Positions 1-13,000 of a stretch of 64,000 nt of DNA are shown here, one piece after another. Source of the DNA: Mallotus nudiflorus. Taxonomy: Eukaryota > Streptophyta > Magnoliopsida > Malpighiales > Euphorbiaceae. The DNA lies in assembly GCA_947683625.1 (NCBI GenBank), contig CANTUR010000906.1, forward strand, positions 930,001 through 994,000, given 5' to 3'. Made by a program: the position numbers and the translations under genes. The stretch's first letter is position 1. Each line of letters starts with the position of its first letter. Below the pieces are notes generated by a model that saw only the letters and a program-made list of their open reading frames with translations, was not told where the DNA came from and did not search any database.

Positions 1-737
1 GAGCTCAGTTGACCTAGTGTATCGGGGCCAATCACACTGACAATAAGACTACGGAAACTCAGTTGACTTAGTATCTCAGGGTCAATTTACTGTCCATAAA
101 TGGAAAAGAGAATTATTTTGGAATTAAGTAAATCTGTTGGCTAGTGAGATTTATTGATCGAGGTTGCAGATATTTTAGGGTTCTACTTTGATCTTTCACT
201 CAAATAAACTTTTTCTGCATTTATTATTATATAAACATGGATTTTAGCATGTGAAATGCATGTATATGTATATTATTATATTGATTCTTAATTGTATATG
301 ACTTTTGGTTGTATTTATATATATATTGCAATAATTTACTCAGTGAGGTTTGACTCCCCTCAATATTTTTTTTACAAGATCTTTTTCTTCTTCAGACCTC
401 CCCTGTAGTACTAGTCGTTGGACCCTTTCCTCCCCTGCTGATTTGTGTAAATACTGAATTATTATTTTCTTGTATTTTAGTAATCACTATAGTAGTGGTA
501 TTATTGTATTGTAGTGTGTTGTGTTATTAGAACCTTGTACCTGAAGCTTTGTATTAAACATTTTTATTATGTTATAAAATAAATATTTGCTTTTATAATA
601 AATAAAATTTTAATTCTAGCGTATTTTTATATTATTATTGTATGTGTTTTTATTTTTAAGCCTTGTTACAGGTTCTGAATTCGAAAGAATTTATATTTTT
701 TAATGTCGGTCATGACTCCTCGATTTGGGTCATGACA
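1..737 (+). mobile_element. 3' part of a Tekay-type Ty3/gypsy LTR
   Basis: The stretch aligns by eye with the last part of the complete related LTRs at 22084-25339 and 20238-26299. It has the duplicated 'gagctcagttgacctagtg' type motif, the box 'cagtgaggtttgactcccc' near 341, the box 'ggttctgaattcgaaagaa' near 670, and the terminal 'gggtcatgaca' ending at 737. No primer-binding site follows, so this is the 3' LTR of an element or a solo LTR, not a 5' LTR. Its left part lies outside the window. Its substitutions against the other copies make it an older copy. Confidence 0.8.
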
Positions 738-2640
738 TTTTAATAACTCAAAATATAAGTTTTTAGGTGTGAATGCTTAATTATGAAAAGAAAACTTGTC
801 AATTTTTGAGATTAATGAATTTGGAGCTCAACTTTTAGTTTATATACAGATGACTTGCAAATAAATATACTTGTGAATGTAATAAACTGCCACTTGGCAC
901 AATTTGGTTAACTTATAGTGTAAAACTCAACTTTATTATATTTACATAGATATGGAATAGTATAAACTTTTTTAATTTATTGTGTTTTTAGTTTTATAAT
1001 AAGTATAACAACTAAACAATTTTTAACATAAAAATAAATTTCAAACATATTGATTTAGAATTGGCACCACTCTTATATAACTATGTAATTACTACTATAT
1101 TAATTAGGATTTAGCATATATATATTGACATGCATTCAATCATGGTTAAAAATTTATTCTAGTATTTATATACAAACACATTAAAATAGAATATTTAAAT
1201 TAATTATTGAAAATATAGAATCATTATAATTATAATAGGTCGAATCTCAGTAATTAATCCTTCATTTTAAAACATAAAATATTAAAGAGTTGGGTATATG
1301 ATATTAAAGGGTGAAAATTTTACATTCTACTTGCTTATAAATGCACTTTATATTTGACTTTTTGAGTAATTTAAATAGCACTTTTGAATGACTTTTTATT
1401 AGCTAATGCAACCGTTAAACTTTAGATTTTTTAATTGTACTAATATATTATTTATTTTTTGAATGTCCAATATATATTGAGTACTAAATATATATTTAAA
1501 TTGTTTATATAACAAAAAAAATGAAAAATAAAAAATGAAAAAATAAAAAATTAATATTTAACTAAAAAAATGTAAATTCTTAATTAAAATTTTAGGTATT
1601 ATGGATTTCATTATTTAAATATAAATTTTATTAATTTTGATATGTTTTTAATTTTTGAATATATATTTTGAGATTTAATTAAATGCATCAAATTAATATT
1701 TAAAATTTTATTTATATTGTATATTTAATATGTAAATTTAAATATATAATTTATTTTCAAAAATTACTTTTAAGAATATAAAATAAATATTTGGAGAATC
1801 AACTATATCGATATTAGAATATAAAAGTGAAATAAATGGGTACTATAGCATAATTTCTTTGCACACCATCTTAGGCTCATGGTCGTAATTAATTTGCAAC
1901 TACGAAAAACAAAGAAAAAAAATTGAATTTGTACTAATATTACCTCTTGCAAGCTTTTGTTTGATATTAATTATGGAGAGGACGAATTTTTTTTTTTTCT
2001 TGGTTCCTTCAAGTGCACGAATGAATAAAATCTGTGCTGTATGATAATGAAGGTGGATTTGGCCATTATATATAATCGAAGTTATAACAACCAAAGAGTT
2101 TAGAACAAGTACATTGATTAAAACTATAGTATCGTAATTTTATGTTCCCACTTATATCAACAAAGAAATCATCTGTTCATTATTTCTCTTTTAATAGAAT
2201 TAATCAAAGGAAACAAATAATGTTAGAATTAACTTATAGGAAATTGTTTTCATTCAAAAGAGTTTTGAATTTAAATTTAATATATATAATCGTGTTAAAT
2301 TAATTATTGAGAGATCTTTATTATCCTTATAGTCATATTTAAATTAAATCGAATGGTTTTAATGTATATAATTATATTAAATTAATTATTAAATTTTTTT
2401 ATTATTTTTATAGTTTTATAATTATAATTTTAGCAGAATCAAACTGAATTAATTAAAATTTAGTAAATTTTAAATATAAATAATTTAAAAAAAAGAAATA
2501 AATTTGTGAGAAAAGTATATGTTCCTATCCCCTTTGGATATATATATACAGTGCTGTATAAATACTAAATTTGATAGTCTGTGCATGCAAATGGTCAAGT
2601 ATTTTCGTAAACAATATAAAATCTTCGGTTAAAGATCTAT
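738..2640. other. AT-rich intergenic DNA with no recognised gene
   Basis: Very AT-rich sequence with homopolymer runs and no convincing open frame, tRNA or element terminus. It separates the LTR fragment from the CslE promoter region. Confidence 0.6.
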
Positions 2641-2925
2641 CCACCATTTTCTCCAAAAATTTGTAGTTGACTAAAAATTTGGACTGATTATAATATCAAA
2701 CTCAATGAAAAAAAAAATAAAAAAATCAATGAATGGAGTTGGTGCCGGTGTTTATTTTATTTGCGTGTTTGCTTATCAAATAAGACAAACACCGCACCAA
2801 CTCTATTAATTGAGTTTGGTAGTATAATCAGTCAAAAAAAATTTGATTATATTAACTTTTTTGGTCATTTCTAAAAAAAAATATATTTTTTTGGTCAACT
2901 ACAAAATTTTTGGGGAAAAGGGTGG
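2641..2925. mobile_element. MITE-like foldback element upstream of CslE gene 1
   Basis: The left arm (from 'ccaccattttctcc') and the right arm (ending 'ggggaaaagggtgg') are inverted copies over most of about 140 bp each. They share the inverted blocks 'aaatttgtagttgac', 'gactgattata' and 'caaactcaat', and meet in a strong central hairpin (gagttggtgccggtgttt paired with aaacaccgcaccaactc). The whole 285 bp folds on itself and has no coding capacity, as expected of a MITE. A clean target-site duplication is not evident (possibly TA), so the superfamily is not assigned. It lies about 780 bp upstream of the CslE start codon. Confidence 0.75.
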
Positions 2926-3705
2926 TAGGTGCTGAACAGAAAAACTTACGGTTTTGAATATTTACTAATTAAAATATTTTTTTAAAAAAAAAAGAACATT
3001 AGCCATGAAAGTAAGAATACTTCATGATGATTCACACTAAAATAAATATAAATTTAAAGTTTAGTATTATTTATTTATAAAATAAATTTTTACAAAACAT
3101 AAAATAAAACAATTATTTTATTTTTTATTTAAATACTACTTAAACTATTATATTTTTTATTAATTAAAAAAATATAATGAAAGAAGAAAGAAAATGGCAC
3201 ACCAGTTTTGAAATTGGAGAAAAGGGTCAAAATTTTCTTCCTGGTAGCCTGTTTGCTTACAAGTTGATTATTGCTTTATTCCGTGCTGGCATTATCCAAA
3301 TTCAACCCTTAGCCTTATAAGTCAACTTGAAAGTGATGTTACTGCTAGCGACATAAATAGTACTGTCATTAATATTAATAAATAAAACTTTTTAAAATAA
3401 AATTACATGATTTCATATATAGAGACTAATCAATTAAAAAATAATAATATAATATTTTTTTCTCTGTTAATATACTGTTTATTTCACTACTATCTATGTA
3501 AATTATTATCCAAATCTTTTTCAATCCCATACACAACAGGAGTAAAGTCAAAGTACAGGCTCTCACATCTCATGCCAAATTAAAAATGTACCCTGGTACC
3601 ACCAATGGTCGCTCGGCTCCCACTAAGAACTGATAAGAACTTGAAGCTTCATAAAAAAGTAACAGAAACAGAAAAGGGAATCAGGCAGCAGAAGCAAAAA
3701 AAGAG
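2926..3705 (+). promoter_or_regulatory. Putative upstream region of CslE gene 1
   Basis: AT-rich DNA between the hairpin element and the first codon. The last 100 bp become richer in purines (gaagcttcataaaaaagtaa, then agaaacagaaaaggga) as is usual for a plant 5' leader. No TATA box or transcription start can be fixed with confidence. Confidence 0.3.
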
Positions 3706-6700
3706 ATGGGAAATGAAAAGTATACTCCTTTGTACGAAACAAAAAGATTCAAGGGAAGGTTGATGTATAGGCTCTTTGCAGCAACTGTGTTTGTGGGTAT
3801 ATGTTCGGTATTGGCCTATAGGTTGTGTTATATACCAAGAAAAGGAGAAGATGGGAGATGGGTTTGGATCGGAATGCTTGGAGCTGAGCTATGGTTTGGT
3901 TTTTACTGGGTCATTACTCAAGCTTTCAGGTGGCAACCAGTCTACAGGATCACCTTCAAGGACAGGCTCTCCAAAAGGTAAGTTCTGAATCGTTTCTTTT
4001 CTAGAGTTATGTAACATGTACTTGCAGATGGAATAAAAATTGCTTTTTGTGGTGGCACAAACTTTAATAAAAAAATTGTGTTAAGGTAAATGATTTGTAT
4101 CAGTACTTGTGATAACAACAGTGCTGTTACAGTCTTCAAATTATTAAAATCTGCCTTTTCCAATAGTAAATGGCTCTCCAGTATTAAGAGCAAAAAAGAA
4201 ATAAATTTTTTTATTTTGTACTGGGACTCTGATGCAATGTTTATGTGACGAGTCCGACATATATTGTTGTTTGTGTAAATATACGTGTCAATTAAGATTA
4301 TGAGTACTATTTTTTGAACCATTATAATGGGAGAGGGGTAGGAGGTCTCAAACTCTGGACCTCCTGTATGCCCACAAAAGACTTGGACAAGCCTCCGGGC
4401 AAGATCAAGAGTATTATTAGTGTCATGTTTATATCAAATTCATTTAGATTTTGTTATGAATTATGATGTACTAGTAGAATATCTAGCAGAGAGATATACG
4501 GAGTTTTAGGGTGAGTTATATGATAGATTTATCTGCTTGTGTGCTTATCCAAATATTTTTTTCTGGGGTGAAATTATAAAGTGTTCCCACACGACTTGCT
4601 AAAGATTAAAACACTTATTGTTAGGGTTTAGTGGATCATAGTACTATAATTTTAAGGCATATTTTATTTTGATATTAAATTTTTAATTTTTTTCTTTTTG
4701 ATCTTAAAAATTTTATTTTTGTTTCAGTGAAAGTACTTTAAATATATCCAATCAAATTTATCATACATAACAGTTAAAATAAATATATTTTTAGTATATT
4801 TACCATATAAACATATCATTAAACGACCTAATAATCTTGTAAGCTCTATAAAATAAATTTTGTTAAAATTTTATTTTATAGAGTTCACAAAAAATATTTA
4901 TTTTATGGAGCCGATAAGGTTATTAAACTATTTAATGAGATACTTACAAGGTAGATATACTAACAATATGTTTATTCCGATTGTCATATATATTAAATTT
5001 GATCGGATATATTTGAAATATTTCAACTTGAAATAAAAATAAAATTTTTGAGACTAAAAAAAAAAATTAAAATATTAATACAAAAGTTGAATATGACCTA
5101 AAATTATAGTACAAACGGTGCAACAAATCTCTTTTTATTATGGAATGTACTTTACAAAGATAGAAATTCAGTGGAGTCTTATACTACTTGAACTGTCCTT
5201 TAAATTAAAATATATTATTTATTTATTTATTTTTGATATCTCAAAATCTGATAGTCACATATTATTTTAGAGTTCAAGTTAGTTGGACATTATAAAAGGA
5301 TAAAATTCTCTTAATTTATACATAAAATTCAAAATTAAAATATTTTTTAAACTAAAATTGACTTCAAAAATTTTAAGTTTCTCATTACTTGAATTAATTA
5401 ATATTGATAAAAAAAGTAATTAATATACAATGCTGAAAATGTGCTGTATACATGAATAGGTACGGAAACAATTTGCCAGAAGTAGATATATTTGTGTGCA
5501 CGGCAGATCCAATGATAGAGCCACCAGTAATGGTGATCAATACAGTTCTATCAGTCATGGCTTACGATTATCCATCAAAAAAATTAAGTGTGTATTTATC
5601 AGACGATGGTGGATCCATTCTTACATTTTATGCCATGTTAGAGGCATCTAACTTTGCAAGATATTGGATACCTTATTGCAAAAAATTCAATGTGGGACCA
5701 AGATCGCCTGCTGCTTATTTTGGCTCCACTTCTAGTACCCAGCATCTTGTCTCTAGTAGCACTCAAGAGTTTGTGGCTATAAAGGTAATGTCTCTTTTTC
5801 TTTTTCTCAAACGAAGTATGCAACCTGGAAAATAACTTTAGCTAATAAGAGGAGGTGCTTCATTTTTTTTTTTGGGACATATAACGTCTTAAAATTAAGG
5901 AATTATAGGAGTTTTACGGTCATAAAAAAAATAGAACTCATTAAGCACTCGTTATTTCTATATATGTAAAATTTGAATTTAAGATCTTATTTAAGAGAAA
6001 GAACAAATGTTAGTTCTTCATTATTAATTTAATTTTAGTCCAAATGTTAATTATACACTAATTAATAAAGATTTAGATGATTTTTTTTTTATTTCATCAA
6101 TATTTTCAAACATCTTTACTCTTTGCAACTCTGAAATACTAATCGAAAACATTTCTTATTTTAGATCACAAGTTCTATTATGATAATTAATTACTCTCTA
6201 TTGCTATATATATATATTTCTTGTAGAAATTATATGAAGAAATGGAAGAGCGAATTGGAACTGCAACAAAGCTAGGTAGAATCCCTGAAGAGGCACACTT
6301 CAAACATCAAAGACTTTCTCAATGGGATGATTCATACACTTCCCAACGTGACCATGACACCATTCTTCAAGTAACTAAAGCATCTATTATTTCCCCTTTT
6401 TCTTGTTAACCATTAAGAGGAGCACTCCAATGCATATACAGATAAAGAAAATGCACTCTTAAAATCATCTGAAAAGAGGGTTGATATGCAAATTGATCAA
6501 TCAATACCATTTTAACTAACATAAATAAATAAATGAACTCAGCCAGTTAGTGCTATGTAGGGGTGAGAAAAATCCCCCCTTCGCAAAAATTCAATCCCGA
6601 AAAAGAACGGGTCGGTTTTTTCCTTTTTGTTAATTTGTCAATTTTCAGTTCGAACTGACTGATCGGATATATATATAGACACACACAAATGATGCACACT

Positions 6701-9271
6701 CCTATTACTATGGTCTTCTCATTGTTTGATGGTTGAATTTTCGTTAGTCTTTAGATATGGGTGGCCCATAACGGGTTGATCCGATCCAACATGTTTAAAA
6801 TAACATGAAAATGGAAATACAATTGCCTTTTTGGCAGTTGTCTGCTGCAGTTACTCATGTAAAATAAAATAAAACAACGTTAAGGAAAAAACAAGAAAGT
6901 AGAAAAATATATAGAATAAAAAAGAGAAAAAGGAGATTGTACAAAAGTTTATCCCTAATCAGTAGAAAACAAAAATAGTAACTAGGATTGTGAATTAAAA
7001 AGTTTTTCCACTGTGATTAACACTTGATTTAGTGGGTATGTATATACACTTGTAAAATCATCAAGAGGTACATGTGACTCTAACGAGTTTATGATTATAG
7101 TTCCGCGTTATTACAGTTTCCATGTTGTTGATAGATTTTGATAGATGGGAAAGATGCAAACTCAACTGATATTGAGGGGTGTGCAATGCCTACATTAGTA
7201 TACCTTGCTAGAGAGAAGAGACCTCATCACCCCCATAATTTCAAAGCTGGAGCCATGAATGCATTGGTAAATTACACGCTTCCATAGCTAATAGTTATGT
7301 TCATCGACACACATTTTCAATGTCAATGGTTGTCTAACGATCACTTTTTTTGCTTGTTTCCTTTGTGTTTCATCATGTGTAGATAAGGGTGTCATCAAAG
7401 ATTACCAATGGGGAGATTATTCTGAACCTAGACTGCGATATGTACTCGAACAATTCACAGACCTTGCAGGATGCTCTCTGCTTCTTAATGGATGAAGAGA
7501 AGAGCCATGATATTGCTTTTGTACAGTTTCCACAGAACTTTGAAAACATTTCCAAGAACGACCTATATGCTGGCTCATTGCAAATAATCAGTGAGGTAAA
7601 TTCAGTCATATATTAACAAGTAAAATGATCTATATGGTATAGTTTTTGCACTATGTTTAATTAATTCTTTGGCTTGTGGCAATGAAGGTGGACTTCCATG
7701 GTATTGATGGTTTTGGAGGCCCTATGTATATTGGAAGTGGCTGTTTTCATAGAAGAGATGTTCTCAGTGGAAGGAAATTCACTAAAGGTTGCAAGTTCGA
7801 ATGGAAGAGAGATGATAATCATAAAAGAAAACAGAGTATACAGGAATTAGAAAGAGAAACAGAGCCTCTTGCAAGTTGCACCTATGAGCAAAATACTCAA
7901 TGGGGAGATGAGGTCCATTTTTTTTTTTTTTTTGAAGTTAGAAAAATAGAAATTTTATTTTTTTAGCCTTACATTCAATGGGAAAGGAGAACAATAAACA
8001 GGGTAAGGGTCCCGTGACGGAAGACTTGGCCAACAGACCAAGCATTCACGGGCAAAAAAAATAGAAATCTTACGATACTTAAATGGTAATATTAGATCCA
8101 ACTATTAAATTTATAATGCATATTCATATTATATTTGTATTGGTCAAATATAAAACAAGTAGAATTGGTATCTCAAAATCAATAGTTTGGTGTAACATTG
8201 GCAAAAATCCCCATGTATATACATGTTACATGACTAAAAATGACACAAGTATTTGATTGCAGATGGGATTAAAGTATGGTTGTCCTGTAGAGGATGTGAT
8301 TACAGGGTTGTCAATCCAATGCAGAGGATGGAAATCAGTGTATTTCAATCCTGACAGGAAGCCATTCTTAGGTGTTGCACCAATCACCTTGCCTCAAACG
8401 CTGGTACAGCATAAAAGATGGTCTGAAGGTGATTTACAAATTCTCCTCTCCAAGTACAGCCCTGCATGGTATGCACGTGGAAAGATTAGCCTCGGCCAGC
8501 AATGGGGTTACTGCAGCTACTGTCTTTGGGCTCCAAACTGCTTGGCAACCCTTTATTATTCCATCATCCCTTCACTTTGTCTCCTAAAAGGCATATTCTT
8601 ATTTCCACAGGTGTGTTTCGCTCCCCACTTGAACCAAATTTACCAAAAAGTTAATGTTCTATGACCTATGCAAACCTCATTCAATCTTGTTTGTTGATTG
8701 GATTCAGCTCTCAAGTCTATGGTTCTTGCCATTTGTGTATGTGATATCTGCCAAATATATTTATAGTCTAGCCGAGTTCCTGTGGACAGGAGGCACATTC
8801 CTTGGATGGTGGAATGGACAAAGAATATGGCTATATCAAAGAACAACATCCTACCTCTTTGCCTTCATTGATACCATTTTGAGGAGTCTAGGATTTTCTA
8901 CTTTGGATTTTGTAATCACTGCAAAAGTGGCCGATAACGATGTATCAGACCGATACCAGAAAGAGCTTATGGAATTCGGAGCATCCTCTCCAATGTTCAC
9001 GATCTTGGCTACGCTTGCAATGCTCAATTTATTTTGCTTTGTTGGAGTGGTGAAGAAAGTAATGATCTTGGGGGACAGTAGTACTCTTATGCATTACTAT
9101 GAGATAATGCCTTTGCAAATTCTTCTTTGTGGTGCTTTGATCCTCATCAATTTGCCTTTATACCAAGGCCTTTTCTTAAGGAAGGATAAGGGCAAGTTGC
9201 CAGGGTCCCTGGCAATAAAATCATTTATATTAGCTCTTATTATATGTGCCAGCTTCATTTTCCTCTTATGA
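3706..9271 (+). CDS. Cellulose synthase-like protein, CslE type (gene 1 of tandem pair), 8 exons
   Basis: Exons inferred from reading frame, GT/AG borders and alignment to gene 2: 3706-3977, 5460-5784, 6227-6370, 7135-7266, 7383-7595, 7688-7912, 8263-8610, 8708-9271. They join to 740 codons with no stop. The product is a processive family-2 glycosyltransferase of the plant Csl superfamily, expected in Golgi or plasma membrane and presumably acting on nucleotide sugars; its polysaccharide product is not known. Two N-terminal membrane spans lie at about residues 20-70, and several more in the last 190 residues. Catalytic motifs: first Asp in YLSDDGGS (exon 2), DxD as LDCDMYSNN (exon 5), PVEDVITG in the TED position (exon 7), and QHKRW as QxxRW (exon 7). 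PVED instead of TED is usual for CslE. Length matches the family (about 730-750). Intron 1 is large (1.48 kb) and holds a MITE-like hairpin. The start ATG is followed by the same N-terminal pattern as gene 2. Confidence 0.93.
4322..4410 (-). mobile_element. Possible SINE remnant in intron 1 of CslE gene 1
   Basis: On the minus strand 'ggtccagagtttgagacctcc' (4341-4361) resembles a Pol III box B, and 'cttgtccaagtctt' lies beside it. A related motif (ggtctgttggccaagtctt on -) occurs in intron 6 at about 8010-8035. This fits a decayed tRNA-derived SINE, but the ends and a poly-A tail cannot be defined. Confidence 0.3.
4641..5112. mobile_element. MITE-like long inverted repeat inside intron 1 of CslE gene 1
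   Basis: The sequence from 'gtactataattttaaggcat' is the near-complete inverted copy of the sequence ending 'gacctaaaattatagtac'. The arms of about 235 bp meet around 'aaattttgttaaaatttta' near 4870. Both arms carry the blocks 'aaatatatcc', 'catataaac/gtttat' and 'ctctataaaataaa'. Total 472 bp, no coding capacity. It is absent from intron 1 of gene 2 (only 204 bp), so it inserted after the duplication or was lost there. No clear target duplication seen. Confidence 0.8.
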
Positions 9272-10034
9272 TTTCATTTAACAAATTGTACTATATGTGT
9301 CCTAACATTGAAAAATTATAATTTTCGTTTTTCTTTATCATATTTACTTCTTATTCTTTATTCATCAAAATTTTAACTAAAATTATTATTAAATGATTAA
9401 AAAATAACACTTCATTAAAGTGTCTAAAATAAAAATTAATTATTTATTGACAAATTTAAAAATAAATAAATAAAAACTTAAAAATTCTTATTGCTAAGAA
9501 AATATTTGATAAAAAAATTAATGATTTTACCTTTATTATGTGTACGCTAAGCTTGATTCGAATTAGTTAGATTTCTTACGTCTATTAAATATCAAAGATT
9601 ATTCTACCAAAAAATATTAGTGTAACTTCTCACTTATTCATAACAAATTAAGAAAAAATTTACTAGAATTATAAGTAGTATAATATAATAAAAAAGTAAA
9701 AAAAAAATATAATTATTAAAAAATATAATTATTATTGTAATTTTTCACTTTCTTATAAGAAAAAATTATGTCCAATTTTTAACTGCATAAAAAAAATGAA
9801 AAATAAAAAAAATATAACTGTTTAATGTCAGAGACAAAATGCAAGCTGACAGTTGCTGTTGCTGAATGTAAATTGCACGATATATGTGCATTTTATTTCT
9901 TTTTATTTTTATGGCTATAAGTAAAAGGATCAGAAAAAACCAAAAGATAAAGATGAGGCAACTTCTATCCCAGAGATGTGGTAATTGATGGTCATATATA
10001 GTTACATCAACATCTCCATAAGAAACAGAGGGAG
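9272..10034 (+). promoter_or_regulatory. Short spacer between the two CslE genes
   Basis: 763 bp of AT-rich DNA that must hold the 3' end of gene 1 and the promoter of gene 2. A TATA-like 'catatatag' lies at about 9993, only 40 bp before the ATG, so its role is doubtful. 'agaaacagagggag' immediately before the ATG resembles the leader of gene 1. No other gene is visible. Confidence 0.35.
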
Positions 10035-13000
10035 ATGGCAAGTGAAGAGAGCTATATTCCTCTGTTTGAAACAAGAAAAGCTAAGGGAACAGTCATATAC
10101 AGGCTCTTCTCTGTGACTGTGTTTGTAGCTATATGTTTAGTTTGGACTTACAGATCAATTAACATACCAAGAAAAGATGAAGATGGAAGATGGGTTTGGA
10201 TTGGTTTGCTTGGAGCTGAGTTATGGTTCGGCTTATACTGGGTCTTCACTCAAGCTGTTAGGTGGAACAAAGTCTATAGGTTCACCTTCAAGGACAGGCT
10301 CTCTCATAGGTATGTGATTCTGCACGTAGTGTACAATTTAGTTAAGCAAATAAATGCATAGCCAGTAACGTAATGGTCTAGCAGTAGAACAGTGGTCACT
10401 TTCTCCAAGGACATCGTGTGGTCTGGTGGTTATTTCTCTTTATAGGCGTTATAAAGTGCAGAGTTTGAATTCTGCCATTGGTACAGATTTTTATTCTAAA
10501 TGTGTTTAAACAGGTATGAAAATCATTTGCCAGAAGTAGATATATTTGTCTGCACAGCAAATCCTATTATAGAGCCACCAATAATGGTGATCAATACTGT
10601 CTTATCCGTCATGGCTTATGATTATCCATCAGAAAAGCTTAGCGTATATCTCTCGGACGATGGTGGATCAAATCTTACATTTTATGCCCTTCTAGAGGCA
10701 TCGTATTTTGCAAGAAAATGGATTCCTTATTGTAAGAAATTCAAGGTGGAACCAAGGTCACCAGCAGCTTATTTTGGCTGTGTTTTCAACCAACATCATT
10801 CTGGTCAGATTAACGCGGAGTTCGAAGTTATTAAGGTAAGGGTTCTTGATGATTTGCCGAAACAAAGTTACATGTTTTTTTGTGAGATCAGGAGGTGTTC
10901 CGTAATGAATATAAGAATAATTCCATCTTGTTGAGGATTCGAACAGGAGACTTTCCACTGTACAACATCCTCATACAGGACCTTAGTGGAACCTTACACC
11001 AAACTCTTTTAGTTGGCAATATAAATTTTGAGACAAAACAAGGGATGATGATCATTGCTTTATACAGCTAAATACTTATTGCAGAAACTATACCAAGAAA
11101 TGGAAGAACAAATTGAAACGGCGACCAATCTAGGAAGAATTCCTGAAGAAGTGTATTCCAAACATAAAGGATTTTCAGAGTGGAACTATTCATACTCTTC
11201 TAGACAAGATCATGACACAATACTTCAAGTAAATCTTTCCTGTTTGCAGAAGTAAGTTGCTAACATGTTATTAGGGTTCGATTGTTAGATGCTTGAGTTT
11301 CCATGTCGTTGTCAGATTATGATAGATGGAAGAGATCCAAATGCCACAGATAGTGAAGGGCGTGCATTGCCTACTCTAGTGTACCTCGCCAGAGAGAAGA
11401 GACCTCAACATCCCCACAATTTCAAGGCGGGGGCAATGAATGCACTGGTGAGTTAAATGCATATTCACATCCATTGCTTGTTGTAAAATACATGATTCCA
11501 TATCTGTAACCATGCAAAATTTTAACCTACTGCATTACAATTTACAAGGCACGCACTTGATTACTGAGCTACTAGCACAACGGCTGAGTTCATTTCTTTG
11601 TTTTCTGTCCAATGTATAGATAAGGGTGTCTTCAAAGATCAGCAATGCGAAGATTATTCTCAATGTGGATTGTGATATGTACTCGAACAATTCGTCATCC
11701 GTGCGAGACGCGCTCTGCTTCTTCATGGATGAAGAAAAGAGCCATGAAATTGCTTTTGTACAGTTTCCTCAGTGCTTTGGAAACATTACTAAAAATGATC
11801 TATATGGTAACTCACTGAAAGTAATTTTCGCAGTAAGTGGATCCGATATATACATATATATGTATCTATTTATTGATATCCCAATTGATTTGTCACGTTA
11901 GATTAAAGTTAATTTTGTATGTTTCTCAAATGAAGGTGGATATGCATGGATTGGATGGTTTAGGAGGCCCTTTATACTTTGGAACTGGCTGCTTTCATAG
12001 GAGAGATGCTCTCTGTGGAAAAGAGTTCACTAAAGAAAGCATGTTTCAATGGAAGAAGGGAAATTATGATCTTAATGCACATCAGAGTATACAGGAACTA
12101 GAAGAAAAAGCGATGGCTCTTGCAAGCTGTTCTTATGAGCAAAACACTCAATGGGGAAATGAGGTCTATCTTCAGCAATCCCCATCTTTTTTTTTTTTTT
12201 TTTTTTTTTTTTTGAAATCTTAAGTTCTTGACTAAAAAATGCTGAATTGCAGTTGGGATTGAAATATGGCTGTCCAGTCGAAGATGTGATTACAGGGTTG
12301 TCAATCCAGTGCAAAGGTTGGAAATCAGTATATTTAAATCCAGAAAGGAAGGCCTTTGTCGGACTTGCACCAACAACTTTGCTTCAGACGTTGTCACAGC
12401 ATAAAAGATGGACTGAAGGCGATCTTCAGATTTTCCTGTCAAAGTATAGCCCTGCATGGCATGCAAATGGAAAAATCAGCCCCGGCCTGCAGTTGGGTTA
12501 TTGCTGCTATTGTCTGTGGGCTGTAAACTCCTTGCCAACACTGTATTACACCATCATCCCTTCACTCTGTCTCCTAAAAGGCATGGCCTTATTTCCACAG
12601 GTATATTTTTGTTCTCACTTGCATCAACTTTGTACTGCACCCACATTAGGATTAACTGGTAGGAGTTATTCTTGCTTAAGCCGCATCTCAAATTTGAGTT
12701 ATGGTATGTGCAGTCGTATTAAATTAGTTGTTGATAAACTTTTGTTACCCTCATAGTTCTACTTGTATGGAACTAGATTAGTAAAAGTTAAATAGGCTAA
12801 ATATCAGTGGTTTAGACTTTAGATTAAAAAAAAAAATAATTTTGTACTGCAGCTCTCAATTTTATTTTATTTTTTTGTTTCATTGTTGGTTTCAGGTCTC
12901 AAGCCCATGGTCTTTATCATTTGCCTATGTGATATCTACCAAGTACATTTACAGCCTAGCTGAGTTCCTGTGTTCTGGAGGGACATTCCTTGGCTGGTGG

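Noticed and set aside
7913..8262. Intron 6 of CslE gene 1 considered as extra coding sequence
   Set aside because: The frame past the GAG donor at 7912 runs into a T-run and stops; gene 2 has the same donor position and a short intron.
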